Below, in pieces: positions 1 through 8,391 of a DNA stretch of 64,000 nucleotides. Below the pieces are notes generated by a model. That model saw only the letters and a program-made list of their open reading frames with translations. It made no database searches and was not told the origin of the DNA. This stretch comes from Nocardioides mesophilus (lineage in GTDB: Bacteria; Actinomycetota; Actinomycetes; Propionibacteriales; Nocardioidaceae). Numbering within the stretch: position 1 is the first letter of the stretch; each line of letters opens with the position of its first letter. The translations under genes were made by a program, and so were the position numbers. The stretch covers positions 648,501 through 712,500 of the forward strand of contig NZ_CP060713.1 in assembly GCF_014395785.1 (NCBI RefSeq), in the 5' to 3' direction.

Positions 1-333
1 GTTCTCGGCGGGACCACCGCCACCCCCGAAGCAGCCGCACTCGATCGACATCCCGCGGGCCCAGGCGGCGGAGATGCCGACGATGAACCCCAGCAGCAGT
101 ACGGCGGACAGCACGGCGTTCGCGCGGACGAGCAGCCCCAGCAGCAGGCAGACCCCGACGAGGATCTCGAGCACCGGGAGCGCGTGCCCCACCAGCGGCA
201 CCACCGTCTCCGGCAGCAGCCGGTAGGCACGCACCGCGCGGACGTTCTCGGCCGGGTCAGGGATCTTCAGCAGCCCGGCCACCAGCCACACGCCGCCGAC
301 CACCAGGCGCGCCCCGACGCCGATCCACCGCAT
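1..333 (-). CDS. MauE/DoxX-family redox-associated membrane protein (partial, runs off left edge)
   Basis: Reading leftwards from an ATG at 331-333, the reverse strand stays open to the window edge for 111 codons. The product is hydrophobic, with about four predicted membrane segments, and has the motif ECGCFGGG near residue 99, typical of MauE-like proteins that pass reducing equivalents to periplasmic thiol-disulfide proteins. A TAGGGT -10-like hexamer lies 7 nt before the ATG, suggesting a leaderless transcript. The C-terminus and any downstream partner, often a DsbA/thioredoxin-like protein in this family, lie outside the window. The family call rests on motif and topology. Confidence 0.8.
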   Translation of the reverse strand, partial: MRWIGVGARLVVGGVWLVAGLLKIPDPAENVRAVRAYRLLPETVVPLVGHALPVLEILVGVCLLLGLLVRANAVLSAVLLLGFIVGISAAWARGMSIECGCFGGGGGPAEN

Positions 334-340
334 GACCCGC

Positions 341-408
341 ACCCTACGGACGGCCGCTGAGAGAAGCCTGAAGGACCGCTTCGACGGCGTGCCGGGGTCG
401 AGTAGGGT
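341..408. promoter_or_regulatory. Divergent leaderless promoters for the MauE-like gene and orn
   Basis: Two TAGGGT hexamers are seen: one on the minus strand (341-346) 7 nt before the MauE-like ATG, and one on the plus strand (403-408) 7 nt before the GTG at 416. This spacing places transcription start at or next to the start codon, so both mRNAs probably lack a 5' leader. No convincing -35 boxes are seen. Confidence 0.5.
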
Positions 409-415
409 CGCTGAC

Positions 416-1078
416 GTGAACGGGAATGACCGACTGGTCTGGATCGACTGTGAGATGACGGGCCTCGACCTCGGCGCGGACGCGCTGATCGAGGTGGCCG
501 CGCTGGTGACCGACTTCGAGCTCAACGTCCTCGGCGACGGGATCGACGTCGTGATCAAGCCTCCCCAGGAGGCGCTGGACCAGATGGACGACTTCGTGCG
601 CAACATGCACACGGTCTCGGGCCTGCTGGAGGAGCTGCCGCACGGCGTGGCCCTCCCCGAGGCGGAGAAGCTGGTGCTGGACTACATCCGTCAGCACTGT
701 CCCGACGGCAGCCGACCGCCGCTGGCCGGCAACACCGTCGCCACGGACCGCGCGTTCCTGGCCCGCGACATGGGCGAGCTCGAGGCGTTCCTCCATTACC
801 GGATCGTCGACGTGTCCTCGATCAAGGAGCTGGCCCGGCGTTGGTTCCCGCGCGCCTACTTCAACGCGCCGGCCAAGACCGGCAACCACCGTGCCCTCGC
901 CGACATCCAGGAGAGCATCGAGGAGCTGCGCTACTACCGCTCCGCGGTCTTCGTTCCCTCGCCGGGCCCCGACTCCACCGCGGCCAAGGCGATCGCCGAG
1001 CAGCACGGTGGTTCGCTCACCGGCGCCGGCACCCCCTCCTCCCCCGGTCAGGGCACCCCCGAGGAGCCGGTACACTAG
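416..1078 (+). CDS. orn: Oligoribonuclease (DEDDh 3'-5' exoribonuclease)
   Basis: Degrades 2-5 nt RNA oligomers, including pGpG, to mononucleotides. The product is 220 aa from the GTG at 416. The DEDDh motifs are visible: DCEMTGLD near residue 11, a central Asp region ([13 protein letters not shown]), and a C-terminal H-x4-D (NHRALADI). The C-terminal tail after about residue 190 is Pro/Ser/Gly-rich and longer than in E. coli Orn. The frame is open upstream to 332, but that start would lie inside the divergent gene's promoter; the GTG is preceded by TAGGGT at 403-408, so it is preferred. tRNA-His follows directly. Confidence 0.93.
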   Translation: MNGNDRLVWIDCEMTGLDLGADALIEVAALVTDFELNVLGDGIDVVIKPPQEALDQMDDFVRNMHTVSGLLEELPHGVALPEAEKLVLDYIRQHCPDGSRPPLAGNTVATDRAFLARDMGELEAFLHYRIVDVSSIKELARRWFPRAYFNAPAKTGNHRALADIQESIEELRYYRSAVFVPSPGPDSTAAKAIAEQHGGSLTGAGTPSSPGQGTPEEPVH

Positions 1079-1158
1079 TCGCTGCCTCGGCTTCTCCGGC
1101 ATCGGAGGGGCCGTCGTGACTGTGGGGCCGCTCCTCGGGCCCCGCGGTGCAGCACATG

Positions 1159-1234
1159 GTGGGCGTAGCTCAGTTGGTAGAGCGCCGCGTTGTGGTCGCG
1201 GATGTCGCGGGTTCAAGTCCCGTCGTTCACCCCA
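1159..1234 (+). tRNA. tRNA-His (anticodon GTG)
   Basis: A full cloverleaf is present. The acceptor stem GTGGGCG pairs with CGTTCAC (two G-U pairs), the anticodon loop reads TTGTGGT, and the T-loop is GTTCAAGTC. CCA is encoded at 1232-1234. A G at 1158 can serve as the histidine-specific G-1 opposite the discriminator C at 1231, as expected for tRNA-His. It lies about 80 nt downstream of orn. Confidence 0.96.
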
Positions 1235-1259
1235 GGTGATGTCTTCGGACATCGGCGTA

Positions 1260-1284
1260 GCCCGGACCCGTCATGGGTCCGGGC
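1260..1284 (+). terminator. Intrinsic terminator after tRNA-His
   Basis: The 10-bp stem GCCCGGACCC/GGGTCCGGGC has a 5-nt loop and is followed by TTTC. It lies 25 nt after the tRNA CCA end. Confidence 0.75.
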
Positions 1285-1352
1285 TTTCGCGCTTCCTGAG
1301 GCGTCCCGGTCCCGCCCAGGCCAGCTTTTCCGGTTGCCTAGACTCCTTGACG

Positions 1353-1814
1353 ATGACGTCACCGACGCGACAGAGGCGCCGACCCCCGAACGGGGTCGGC
1401 CTGCTGCTGTTGTTCGTCGTTCTCGGCGGCGTCTTCGGGATGCACGCCCTCGGGACGCACGGGGTCGCCGGCAGCCACAGCGGCGGCATGACCCACGTCG
1501 CCTCGACGTCCGCATCGACGATGGGCGAAGGCTCCCCCATGATGCGCCACGCCGATCTCGTTCGGCCCTCCACGGATCGCACGGCGTTCTCGGCCTCGCC
1601 CTCCGCGGGGCAACCGGCCGGAGACTCCTCCACCGTGATGTTGATGTGTGTCGCGGTGCTGGTCGCCTCGGTCCTGCTGCTGGTACGACGAGCCCGGAGA
1701 GTCGGCCTCGTCGGTCTGCTGCCCAGGGGCCCCACCGCCGGGCCACGGTCGAGCACCCGCGGCCGTGACCGGGACCCACCCTCGTTGGCCCTCCTGTCCG
1801 TCCGACGCTGCTGA
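1353..1814 (+). CDS. DUF6153-like small membrane protein
   Basis: A 153-aa protein from ATG 1353. It has an N-terminal hydrophobic segment (about residues 13-30), a Ser/Thr/Met/His-rich extracytoplasmic middle, a second hydrophobic segment around 90-107, and an Arg-rich C-terminal tail. This layout matches DUF6153-type proteins, which in actinobacteria commonly sit beside DUF305 proteins, as here (DUF305 gene 76 nt downstream). A TAGACT -10-like element is 8 nt upstream of the start. The function is unknown; the Met/His-rich loop suggests metal handling, probably copper, but that is inference. Confidence 0.7.
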   Translation: MTSPTRQRRRPPNGVGLLLLFVVLGGVFGMHALGTHGVAGSHSGGMTHVASTSASTMGEGSPMMRHADLVRPSTDRTAFSASPSAGQPAGDSSTVMLMCVAVLVASVLLLVRRARRVGLVGLLPRGPTAGPRSSTRGRDRDPPSLALLSVRRC

Positions 1815-1890
1815 GGAGGCAACCCGGGACCACGCCCTGCCGTCGTCCCGGCCCCTCACCACGCCCGCGACCCACCAGGAGACCCACCCC

Positions 1891-2472
1891 ATGAAGAAGA
1901 CACTCGCCCTCACCGCTGCCCTGCTGGCGGCCACACTCACGCTTTCCGCCTGCGGCAACAGCGACACCGGCGACACCAGCAACGGCTCCGACCAGTTCAA
2001 CGACGCCGACGTCAGCTTCGCCACGGACATGATCCCGCATCACCAGCAGGCGGTGCAGATGACGGAGATGGCCGCGGACCGCGCCAGCAGCCCCGAGGTG
2101 AAGCAGCTCGCCGACGAGATCGCGGCGGCCCAGGGACCCGAGATCGACACCATGACCGGCTGGCTCGAGGCGTGGGGGCAGGAGCTGCCCGCGGACTCGA
2201 TGGACCACGGCGACATGGGCCACGGCGACGAGGCGGGCGGGATGCCCGGAATGATGGACGCCGACACCATGGACGAGCTCGAGCAGGCCAGCGGGGAGGA
2301 GTTCGACGAGATGTTCCTCACCTCGATGATCGAGCACCATGAAGGCGCGATCGAGATGGCCCGCACCGAACAGGCCCACGGGGAGAACCCGGACGCGCTG
2401 GCGCTGGCCGAGAAGATCGAGAAGGACCAGCGGGCGGAGATCACCCAGATGAAGGCGATGCTCGGCTCCTGA
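1891..2472 (+). CDS. DUF305 lipoprotein (ferritin-like fold)
   Basis: A 193-aa exported protein with a lipobox (LSAC, Cys at about residue 21). Two DUF305 half-motifs are visible: FATDMIPHHQQAVQM near residue 48 and FLTSMIEHHEGAIEMA near 146. The linker between them is rich in Asp, His, Met and Gly (MDHGDMGHGDEAGGM). DUF305 proteins are four-helix, ferritin-like proteins often linked to copper or metal stress. It is probably co-transcribed with the DUF6153-like gene. The family call is firm; the ligand is not known from sequence. Confidence 0.9.
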   Translation: MKKTLALTAALLAATLTLSACGNSDTGDTSNGSDQFNDADVSFATDMIPHHQQAVQMTEMAADRASSPEVKQLADEIAAAQGPEIDTMTGWLEAWGQELPADSMDHGDMGHGDEAGGMPGMMDADTMDELEQASGEEFDEMFLTSMIEHHEGAIEMARTEQAHGENPDALALAEKIEKDQRAEITQMKAMLGS

Positions 2473-2485
2473 GCTCGAGGCGCCC

Positions 2486-2508
2486 GACCCGGATCGTCAG
2501 GCCGGGTC
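2486..2508. terminator. Hairpin between convergent genes
   Basis: Arms GACCCGG and CCGGGTC with a 9-nt loop lie between the DUF305 (+) and DUF3592-like (-) stop codons. There is no U-tract, so termination activity is likely but unproven. Confidence 0.45.
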
Positions 2509-2537
2509 AGGCCCGAGCCGCCATCGACGTGACGCCG

Positions 2538-3023
2538 TCACCTGAGCAGGGCGAGGCCGGAGAACACGACGGCCGAGGTGACGCCGACCAGGATCAGGAT
2601 GCCCGGAAGCGCGGCGTCCAGGCCGTCTGCTCGGCGTGCCGTGCCGGCCGGATCGTGCGGCAGGTAGGCCACCGCGACGGGGGCGCCGGGCAGCTGCTCG
2701 CGCGCCGGAACGACGTGCGGCTCGAACGTCCAGGCGTTCCCGTCGGCGTCGGTGAACCCGACGGTGTACCGCCACGACGGCGAGCCGAGGGCGTAGCCGC
2801 GCCACGACGTGGCCACGGCCCCGGTGGTCCGCAGCTCCTCGCCGACACGTCGGGGTCGGAGCGCGATTCCAGCGGCGACGAAGAGGGCACCGACCGCGAC
2901 GGCGGCGATCACCGGGCGTCGCCCGACGCCGGGTGCCGTGGGCTTTTTGCGCGAACGCTCATGGCGGACAATGGTGCCGCAGCAGCCCTGGTTTTCGTCG
3001 CGGTTACGGCCTGGCCGCCGCAC
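2538..3023 (-). CDS. DUF3592-like membrane protein
   Basis: A 161-aa protein if translation begins at the GTG at 3021-3023. It has a hydrophobic segment at about residues 40-57, an extracytoplasmic beta-rich domain (motifs WRYTVGFTDADG and VAYLPHDP) and a C-terminal membrane helix. This two-helix sandwich around a beta domain with a 'VxYxPxxP' strand is typical of DUF3592. The start is uncertain: no ATG is in frame close to the first helix. Function unknown. Confidence 0.65.
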   Translation of the reverse strand: MRRPGRNRDENQGCCGTIVRHERSRKKPTAPGVGRRPVIAAVAVGALFVAAGIALRPRRVGEELRTTGAVATSWRGYALGSPSWRYTVGFTDADGNAWTFEPHVVPAREQLPGAPVAVAYLPHDPAGTARRADGLDAALPGILILVGVTSAVVFSGLALLR

Positions 3024-3135
3024 GACTGAGCCTCGCCCGACGGTGGCGACCTTCACCGATGTGATTACCGAGACTGGACAAAGGGTAGAAGCCTGCTGAT
3101 TGCTGCACGTGGCAGCACATAGAGGAGGCATGGCA

Positions 3136-3408
3136 ATGGACATCATCTTCGTCCTGATCGTGGGCGCCATCATCGGCCTGCTCGGCAAGCTGGTCGCCCC
3201 CGGCGACAAGGACAACATCCCGATCTGGCTGACGATCCTGTGTGGGATCGGCGGCGTGCTCATCGGCTGGTACATCTACGCAGCCTTCGGCGGCGACCAC
3301 ACCGGCGGCGTCGACTGGGTCCGCTGGATCGTGGCGATCGTCGTCTCGGCCGTGCTCGTCGTGATCGCCTCGACGGTCACCGGCAAGAACACCGCCAAGC
3401 GCGTCTGA
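3136..3408 (+). CDS. GlsB/YeaQ/YmgE-type stress membrane protein
   Basis: A 90-aa protein with three membrane helices. The N-terminal helix with VGAIIGLLGKLV matches the Gly-rich GlsB/YeaQ/YmgE family, small envelope-stress proteins of unknown biochemical role. Start choice: AGAGGAGG at 3121-3128 is spaced 7 nt from the ATG at 3136 but only 1 nt from the ATG at 3130, so 3136 is preferred. It is monocistronic, bounded downstream by two hairpins. Confidence 0.85.
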   Translation: MDIIFVLIVGAIIGLLGKLVAPGDKDNIPIWLTILCGIGGVLIGWYIYAAFGGDHTGGVDWVRWIVAIVVSAVLVVIASTVTGKNTAKRV

Positions 3409-3448
3409 CACCCGAGCGGTCGGCATCCCTGACCTGCCGCTTCCGGAG

Positions 3449-3474
3449 CCCCGGCACCTGTGGTGCCGGGGTTT
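3449..3474 (+). terminator. Intrinsic terminator after the GlsB-like gene
   Basis: Stem CCCCGGCACC/GGTGCCGGGG with a 3-nt loop, followed by TTTC. Confidence 0.75.
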
Positions 3475-3500
3475 CGTGCGTCCGGGCACCTGACGTAGAC

Positions 3501-3545
3501 AGGGCGATGGCCCTGGACTCCCGAGAGATCCAGGGCCATCGCCCT
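3501..3545. terminator. Bidirectional 17-bp hairpin between convergent genes
   Basis: A perfect 17-bp inverted repeat (AGGGCGATGGCCCTGGA and its complement) with an 11-nt loop lies just before the protease stop codon on the minus strand. It would serve as the protease terminator and back up the plus-strand terminator. Confidence 0.75.
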
Positions 3546-3564
3546 CGTGCTTCCGCTCAGTGCC

Positions 3565-5466
3565 TCAGCAGGGGTTCACCGAGCTGACCGTGAAGCCCTG
3601 AGCGGTGACCGCGGGGTCGCTCACGAGCTGGACCGAGCCGGTCGGCGTGGTGATGCAGGGCGAGTCGAACTCACCGTTCGCCGTACCGGTGTACGTGGCG
3701 AGCGTGGTGCCGTTGCCGTCCTTCACGTAGACGTAGTCGTAGTCCTTCTCGAGGTCGAGAAGCGTGAAGTGGAACGAGAACCCGGCGGTGCCGTTGTCGT
3801 AGGTCCAGGTGCAGTCGCCCATGTTGCCGTAGGGGTGCGGCGACTCGATCGGCAGCGAGGCGGTGGCGTCGCCCACGCACGGCGGCGGCGGCGGGGTGCC
3901 CGGCGTACAACCCTTGTGGACCCCGACGGCGTCCCACCCGGCAGCGACGGCCTTGGTGTCCTTGCCGCCGGCGACGGCGACGGTCGCGTTGCGGGCGTCG
4001 CAGAAGTTGGCGTACTCCGGCAGCGAGGTGAAGCCGGCGTAGTAGATCTGCGCCGCCTTGTCGAGACCGAGGGCGGGCACCCGGACGCCGCAGTCCTCGG
4101 TGTGCGTGGCCGGACGGAGGGCTGTGGCCTTGCAGCCGGCGTTCTGGCCGCCCTTGACCGTCAGGTAGTAGGCGTGGTTGGCGATGCCGCTGTTGCTGTG
4201 CACGCCGCCGCTGTCCGCGGTGCCGGTGTACTTCTCGACCAGGTGGTCCGGGTCGCCGAACTCGGCGGGGTCGCCCATGTTGCGGAAGCCCGCAGTCGCC
4301 GGGGTGGAGGCGTTGATGACGTCCTCACCGATCCGGAAGTCGGGGGTGGCGGCCGGGTCGAGGCCCTTCTTCGCGGCGTAGAACTCGATGGTATTGCCCA
4401 TCATGTCGCTGAAGGCCTCGTTGAGCGCTCCGGACTCGTTCTCGTAGATCAGCCCGGAGGTGAACTCGGTGACGCCGTGGGTGAGCTCGTGCCCGTCGAC
4501 GTCCAGACCGCCCGAGAGCGGCAGGCAGCCCTTCCCGTCCCCGTCGCCGTAGGTCATGTAGGAGCCGTTCCAGAACGCGTTGCAGTAGTTACGGTCCCAG
4601 TGCACGATCGAGATGATCTTCATGCCCTGGCCATCGATGCTGTTGCGGCCGAACACGTCACCGTAGAAGTCGTCGACGACGTTGGCGTAGTACTGCGCGT
4701 CCACACCGGGAGCCTGGCTGTCGCCGATCATCTTCGGCAGGTTGTAGTCCCAGAGGTCGTTGTCGTCGGTCATCAGCGTGGCGCTCTTGGTGGTGTTGGC
4801 GGCGGTGTACGTCGCCTGCCGACCGTCGGCGCTCTTCAGGGCGAACCGGCCGGTGCCGGCGTCCTGGCTGGTGAGGATGGTCTTGGTGTCCCCCTTGACC
4901 CCGGTGCCCTCGCCGTGCGCGATCGCGTCGAACGCCTTGATCACCTTGCCGTTGCCGGCGTTGACCCAGCGGACCGGGCGGGAGGCGTCGCGGATGCTCT
5001 CCACCTGGTAGAACTGCCGACCGGTGTCGGGGTCGATGCGCAGCGTGGTCGACCACTGGCCGCGGGTGCCGACGCGCTTCTCGACGATGTCGCGGGCCTG
5101 GCCCTTGCCGAGGTTGCGCTGGTTGCTGGCTTCGAGGCCCGGGAAGTAGGCGCCGATCACCGACTCGGTGCGGCCGCTGGCGCCGGTGAGGGTGGTGAGC
5201 TGACCGCCGAAGACGGAGGCACCGTCGACGTACTGCTGGTAGCGGGTCTGCGTGCGGCCGTCGGGGAGCGTGGCGCTCCACAGCTCGCGGACGTCGCCGG
5301 GCAAGGCGAAGGCGTCGGCGTCGGCGCCGCTGAGGGCGAAGGAGCCGGCGGGGTGGGTGGCGGTCCGGTCGGAGCTGGGCTCGGCCGTCGACGAGCTCGC
5401 GGTGGCGAGGGTCGAGAGGGCGAGCAGCACCGAGGCGGAGATCGCTGTCAATGAGCGATGACGCAT
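3565..5466 (-). CDS. Secreted M4 (thermolysin-family) metallopeptidase with C-terminal CUB domain
   Basis: A 633-aa preproenzyme. A signal peptide covers about residues 1-28 (basic start, hydrophobic core, ATASSSTAEP). It is followed by an FTP/PepSY-type propeptide, then the M4 catalytic domain with HELTH at 326-330 (zinc ligands and the catalytic Glu), the third-ligand region NESGALNEAFSD near 347, and the C-terminal substrate-binding motif DSGGVHSNSGIANHA. A proline hinge (PGTPPPPPC) leads to a roughly 100-aa CUB-like domain. GGAGGA precedes the ATG. It is predicted to be an extracellular neutral protease, with the CUB domain perhaps binding protein or glycan substrates. Confidence 0.95.
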   Translation of the reverse strand: MRHRSLTAISASVLLALSTLATASSSTAEPSSDRTATHPAGSFALSGADADAFALPGDVRELWSATLPDGRTQTRYQQYVDGASVFGGQLTTLTGASGRTESVIGAYFPGLEASNQRNLGKGQARDIVEKRVGTRGQWSTTLRIDPDTGRQFYQVESIRDASRPVRWVNAGNGKVIKAFDAIAHGEGTGVKGDTKTILTSQDAGTGRFALKSADGRQATYTAANTTKSATLMTDDNDLWDYNLPKMIGDSQAPGVDAQYYANVVDDFYGDVFGRNSIDGQGMKIISIVHWDRNYCNAFWNGSYMTYGDGDGKGCLPLSGGLDVDGHELTHGVTEFTSGLIYENESGALNEAFSDMMGNTIEFYAAKKGLDPAATPDFRIGEDVINASTPATAGFRNMGDPAEFGDPDHLVEKYTGTADSGGVHSNSGIANHAYYLTVKGGQNAGCKATALRPATHTEDCGVRVPALGLDKAAQIYYAGFTSLPEYANFCDARNATVAVAGGKDTKAVAAGWDAVGVHKGCTPGTPPPPPCVGDATASLPIESPHPYGNMGDCTWTYDNGTAGFSFHFTLLDLEKDYDYVYVKDGNGTTLATYTGTANGEFDSPCITTPTGSVQLVSDPAVTAQGFTVSSVNPC

Positions 5467-5564
5467 GGGGTCTTCCTCCAGGGGTTCTGCTGAGCGCCGC
5501 CGATCGGGCGGCGCGGAACCTGGTCACGTTATGTCGCGACCTGACCGGGATGGACCCCTCGGCA

Positions 5565-5588
5565 GTTGCATGTTCGTGCATTTGCAAC
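5565..5588. promoter_or_regulatory. Possible operator palindrome upstream of the M4 protease
   Basis: GTTGCA and TGCAAC are separated by 12 nt in a locally AT-richer stretch about 100 nt before the protease start codon. The location fits a regulator site, but no regulator gene is adjacent and the arms are only 6 bp. Confidence 0.3.
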
Positions 5589-5601
5589 AACCTGCAGAAC
5601 T

Positions 5602-5649
5602 GCGGACGGCGCCGGCTCCACCTGGCCAGGTGGAGCCGGCGCCGTCCGC
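5602..5649. terminator. 48-nt perfect palindrome (strong hairpin) after the pirin gene
   Basis: The 24-bp arms are exact complements with no unpaired loop base (centre CCTGG/CCAGG). It lies 8 nt beyond the pirin stop codon on the minus strand and upstream of the protease promoter, so it probably terminates pirin transcripts. Confidence 0.7.
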
Positions 5650-5657
5650 GCTCGCGC

Positions 5658-6638
5658 TCAGCCCTCGACGACCTCCGTCGGCGCACCGTGCACGGCGGGG
5701 ATCTGACCCATCCGGCCCTTCTGGAAGTCCTCGTAGGCCTGCATGACCTCGGCCTTGGTGTTCATCACGAACGGCCCGGCCCAGGCCACCGGCTCACGGA
5801 TCGGCCGACCACCGAGCACCAGCACCTCGAGGTTCGGCGAACGACTCTCCTGGCGCTCCGCGGCACTGACGGTCACGAAGTCGCCGGCGCCGAGCACGGC
5901 GAGCTGACCGGCACGGATCGGGCGGCCCTCGACACCGACGCTCCCCTGCCCGGCGAGCACGTAGACCAGCGAGTTGAAGTCCACCGACCAGGGCAGGTCC
6001 AGGCGCGCCCCCGGGGCCAGGGTCGAGTGCACCATCGCCATCGGGGTGTGCGTGGTGCCGGGACCGCGGTGGCCGGCGACGTCGCCGGCGATCACGCGGA
6101 CCAGTGCCCCGGCGTCGTCGGTGGCGAGCAGGCCGAGCTCACCGGAGCGGAGGTCCTGGTAGCGCGGCGTCACCATCTTCTGCTCGCCCGGGAGGTTCAC
6201 CCACAGCTGGACGCCGTGGAAGAGGCCGCCGGACTGCACCAGCCACTCGGGGGGTGTCTCGATGTGCAGCAGTCCGGAGCCGGCGGTCATCCACTGGGTG
6301 TCGCCGTTGGTGATGGAGCCGCCGCCGCCGTGGCTGTCGTGGTGGTCGAAGACGCCGTCGATGATGTAGGTGACGGTCTCGAACCCGCGGTGCGGGTGCC
6401 AGGGGGTCCCCTTCGGCTCACCTGGCGCGTACTCGACCTCACCCATCTGGTCCATGTGGATGAACGGGTCGAGGTGGCGCAGGTCCACCCCGGCGAAGGC
6501 ACGGCGCACGGGGAAGCCCTCGCCCTCGTAGCCCTGCGGCGCGGTGGTGACGGACACGACCGGGCGCACGGTGTCCCCCAGCCCGGGCCCCGGGACGCGG
6601 GCCAGGACGGTGAGGTCTTCGACGGTGACAGCGGGCAT
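5658..6638 (-). CDS. Pirin family protein (two-cupin protein)
   Basis: A 326-aa protein from the ATG at 6636-6638, preceded by AGGAGG. The N-terminal pirin cupin contains HPHRGFETVTYIIDG, with a second His-rich segment HHDSHGGGG and the GLLHIE motif; these supply the His/Glu metal ligands. A C-terminal pirin_C domain follows (SLVYVLAGQGSVGVEG). Pirins are Fe-binding cupins; some have quercetinase activity and others act as redox-sensitive regulators. The frame is open to 6707, but that extension crosses the promoter. It is divergent from the oxidoreductase at 6746. Confidence 0.92.
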   Translation of the reverse strand: MPAVTVEDLTVLARVPGPGLGDTVRPVVSVTTAPQGYEGEGFPVRRAFAGVDLRHLDPFIHMDQMGEVEYAPGEPKGTPWHPHRGFETVTYIIDGVFDHHDSHGGGGSITNGDTQWMTAGSGLLHIETPPEWLVQSGGLFHGVQLWVNLPGEQKMVTPRYQDLRSGELGLLATDDAGALVRVIAGDVAGHRGPGTTHTPMAMVHSTLAPGARLDLPWSVDFNSLVYVLAGQGSVGVEGRPIRAGQLAVLGAGDFVTVSAAERQESRSPNLEVLVLGGRPIREPVAWAGPFVMNTKAEVMQAYEDFQKGRMGQIPAVHGAPTEVVEG

Positions 6639-6733
6639 GGAGTGCCTCCTCGGACGTGGTTCCCACAAGTTTAGTTGAAAAGTGAACCACTCGCCAGGGG
6701 GAACCATTCCCGGGGCCGGGGGGCGCGGTTCGG

Positions 6734-6739
6734 TAGCGT
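6734..6739 (+). promoter_or_regulatory. -10 element of a leaderless promoter
   Basis: TAGCGT lies 6 nt before the GTG start at 6746. The AT-rich patch on the pirin side (about 6668-6690) probably holds the divergent pirin promoter. Confidence 0.5.
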
Positions 6740-6745
6740 GCCACC

Positions 6746-8329
6746 GTGACTTCCCAGCAGCTCTCCGACAAGTACGACGTGATCATCGTCGGCGGCGGGC
6801 ACAACGGCCTGACCGCGGCCGCCTACCTCGCGAAGGCCGGCGTCTCGGTGCTGCTGCTCGAGCGGCTCGACCACACCGGCGGCGCGGCCGTCAGCACCCG
6901 GGCCTTCGCGGGCCTGCCGGCACGCCTGTCGCGCTACTCCTACCTGGTCAGCCTGCTCCCCCAGCAGATCATCAGCGACCTCGGTCTCGACGTGGAGCTC
7001 CGCTCGCGGACGACCGCGTCGTACACCCCGGTGGTCCGCGACGGCCGGCACACCGGCCTGCTCGTCGAGCGCCCGGAGGCCGCGGCGACCGCCGAGTCGT
7101 TCCGCAGCCTCACCGGGTCCGACCAGGAGTACGACGCGTGGCGGAGGTTCTACGGCGAGGTGTCGGACTTCGCCGAGGTGGTCGCGCCGACCCTGCTGGA
7201 GCCGCTGCGCACCGCCCGCCAGGTCCGGGAGATGGTCGAGGCCGACACCTGGGAGCAGCTCGTGGAGCAGCCGCTGGGGGCGGCGATCGAGAAGCGCTTC
7301 GCCGACGACACCGTCCGCGGTGTGGTCGCCACCGACGCCCTGATCGGCACCTTCGCGGGCATGAACGACGAGTCCCTGGTGCAGAACCGGTGCTTCCTCT
7401 ACCACCTGGTCGGCAACGGCACCGGCGAGTGGCGGGTGCCGGTCGGCGGCATGGGGGCGGTCACCGACGCGCTCGCCGTCGCGGCCCGCAACGCCGGTGC
7501 GACCATCGTCACCAACGCCGGGGTGAGCGGCATCGAGACCGACGGCAGCACCGCCACGGTCACCTGGCACGCCGGGGATCGGTGGCAGTCGGCCGAGTGC
7601 GACTTCGTGCTCTCCAACGTCGCACCGTGGGTGCTGCAGGTGCTGCTCGGCGAGGACCCCGGCGAGCGCCCCGAGGGCTCGCAGCTCAAGGTGAACCTGC
7701 TGGTGGAGCGGCTCCCCCGGTTCAAGTCCGGCGTGACCCCCAAGGTCGCCCTGTCCGGCACCTGCCACGTCGCCGAGGACTACAGCCAGCTCGAGGAGGC
7801 CTACCAGCAGGCCGCCGCCGGCGAGCTGCCGACCGTGCAGCCCGGCGAGATCTACTGCCACTCGCTGACCGACCCCTCGATCATGGGCACCCTGGCCGTC
7901 GACGGCCTGCACACCCTCACCTACTTCGGGGTGCACACCCCGGCCCGGCTGTTCGCGACCGACCTCGACGGCCAGCGCGACCGCGCCACCGAGCACGCGC
8001 TCGACGCGATCAACGAGCACCTCGAGGAGCCGATCGAGTCGCTGCTCGTCCTGGACAAGAACGGCCACCCGTGCCTGGAGACCAAGGCGCCCCAGGACAT
8101 CGACGAGGCGCTGGCGATGCCGGGCGGGCACATCTTCCACGGCGACCTGACCTGGCCGTGGGCCCCGAACCGGGCCCGGCTGGAGACGCCGGCGCAGCGC
8201 TGGGGCGTGGCCACCGAGCACGCCAACATCCTGCTCTGCGGCTCCGGTGCCCGGCGCGGCGGCGCCGTCAGCGGCATCGGCGGCCACAACGCGGCGCAGG
8301 CCGTGCTCGAGGCGCGCCGGTCGGGCTGA
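6746..8329 (+). CDS. FAD-dependent oxidoreductase of the phytoene desaturase (CrtI-like) superfamily
   Basis: A 527-aa protein starting at a GTG. The N-terminal dinucleotide-binding motif VIIVGGGHNGLTAAAYLAKAG (residues about 12-32) is followed by ERLDHTGGA, the second FAD contact of amine-oxidase/CrtI proteins. A C-terminal flavin-binding segment (LLCGSGARRGGAVSGIGGHNAA) closes the fold. Such 'NAD(P)/FAD oxidoreductases' are widespread in actinobacteria; their substrates are mostly unknown. No carotenoid genes lie nearby, so a carotenoid role should not be assumed. It is monocistronic and ends at the 8355-8385 hairpin. Confidence 0.88.
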   Translation: MTSQQLSDKYDVIIVGGGHNGLTAAAYLAKAGVSVLLLERLDHTGGAAVSTRAFAGLPARLSRYSYLVSLLPQQIISDLGLDVELRSRTTASYTPVVRDGRHTGLLVERPEAAATAESFRSLTGSDQEYDAWRRFYGEVSDFAEVVAPTLLEPLRTARQVREMVEADTWEQLVEQPLGAAIEKRFADDTVRGVVATDALIGTFAGMNDESLVQNRCFLYHLVGNGTGEWRVPVGGMGAVTDALAVAARNAGATIVTNAGVSGIETDGSTATVTWHAGDRWQSAECDFVLSNVAPWVLQVLLGEDPGERPEGSQLKVNLLVERLPRFKSGVTPKVALSGTCHVAEDYSQLEEAYQQAAAGELPTVQPGEIYCHSLTDPSIMGTLAVDGLHTLTYFGVHTPARLFATDLDGQRDRATEHALDAINEHLEEPIESLLVLDKNGHPCLETKAPQDIDEALAMPGGHIFHGDLTWPWAPNRARLETPAQRWGVATEHANILLCGSGARRGGAVSGIGGHNAAQAVLEARRSG

Positions 8330-8354
8330 CGCCGCCCGCCGCCAGGCAATGCCG

Positions 8355-8385
8355 CGGCTCCCGACCCGCGAGGGGCCGGGAGCCG
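8355..8385. terminator. Hairpin between convergent genes
   Basis: Perfect 9-bp arms CGGCTCCCG/CGGGAGCCG with a 13-nt loop lie between the oxidoreductase (+) and the anti-sigma factor (-). Confidence 0.6.
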
Positions 8386-8391
8386 GACGGC

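Noticed and set aside
3053-3078. SigF-type promoter for the GlsB-like gene (GGGTAG at 3073)
   Set aside because: No GTTT-like -35 at 14-16 nt; only the -10 half matches.
3547-5454. Long plus-strand ORF (635 codons) antisense to the M4 protease
   Set aside because: Shadow of a high-GC gene; the minus strand carries signal peptide, HELTH and CUB features, the plus strand only low-complexity Val/Gly/Arg sequence.
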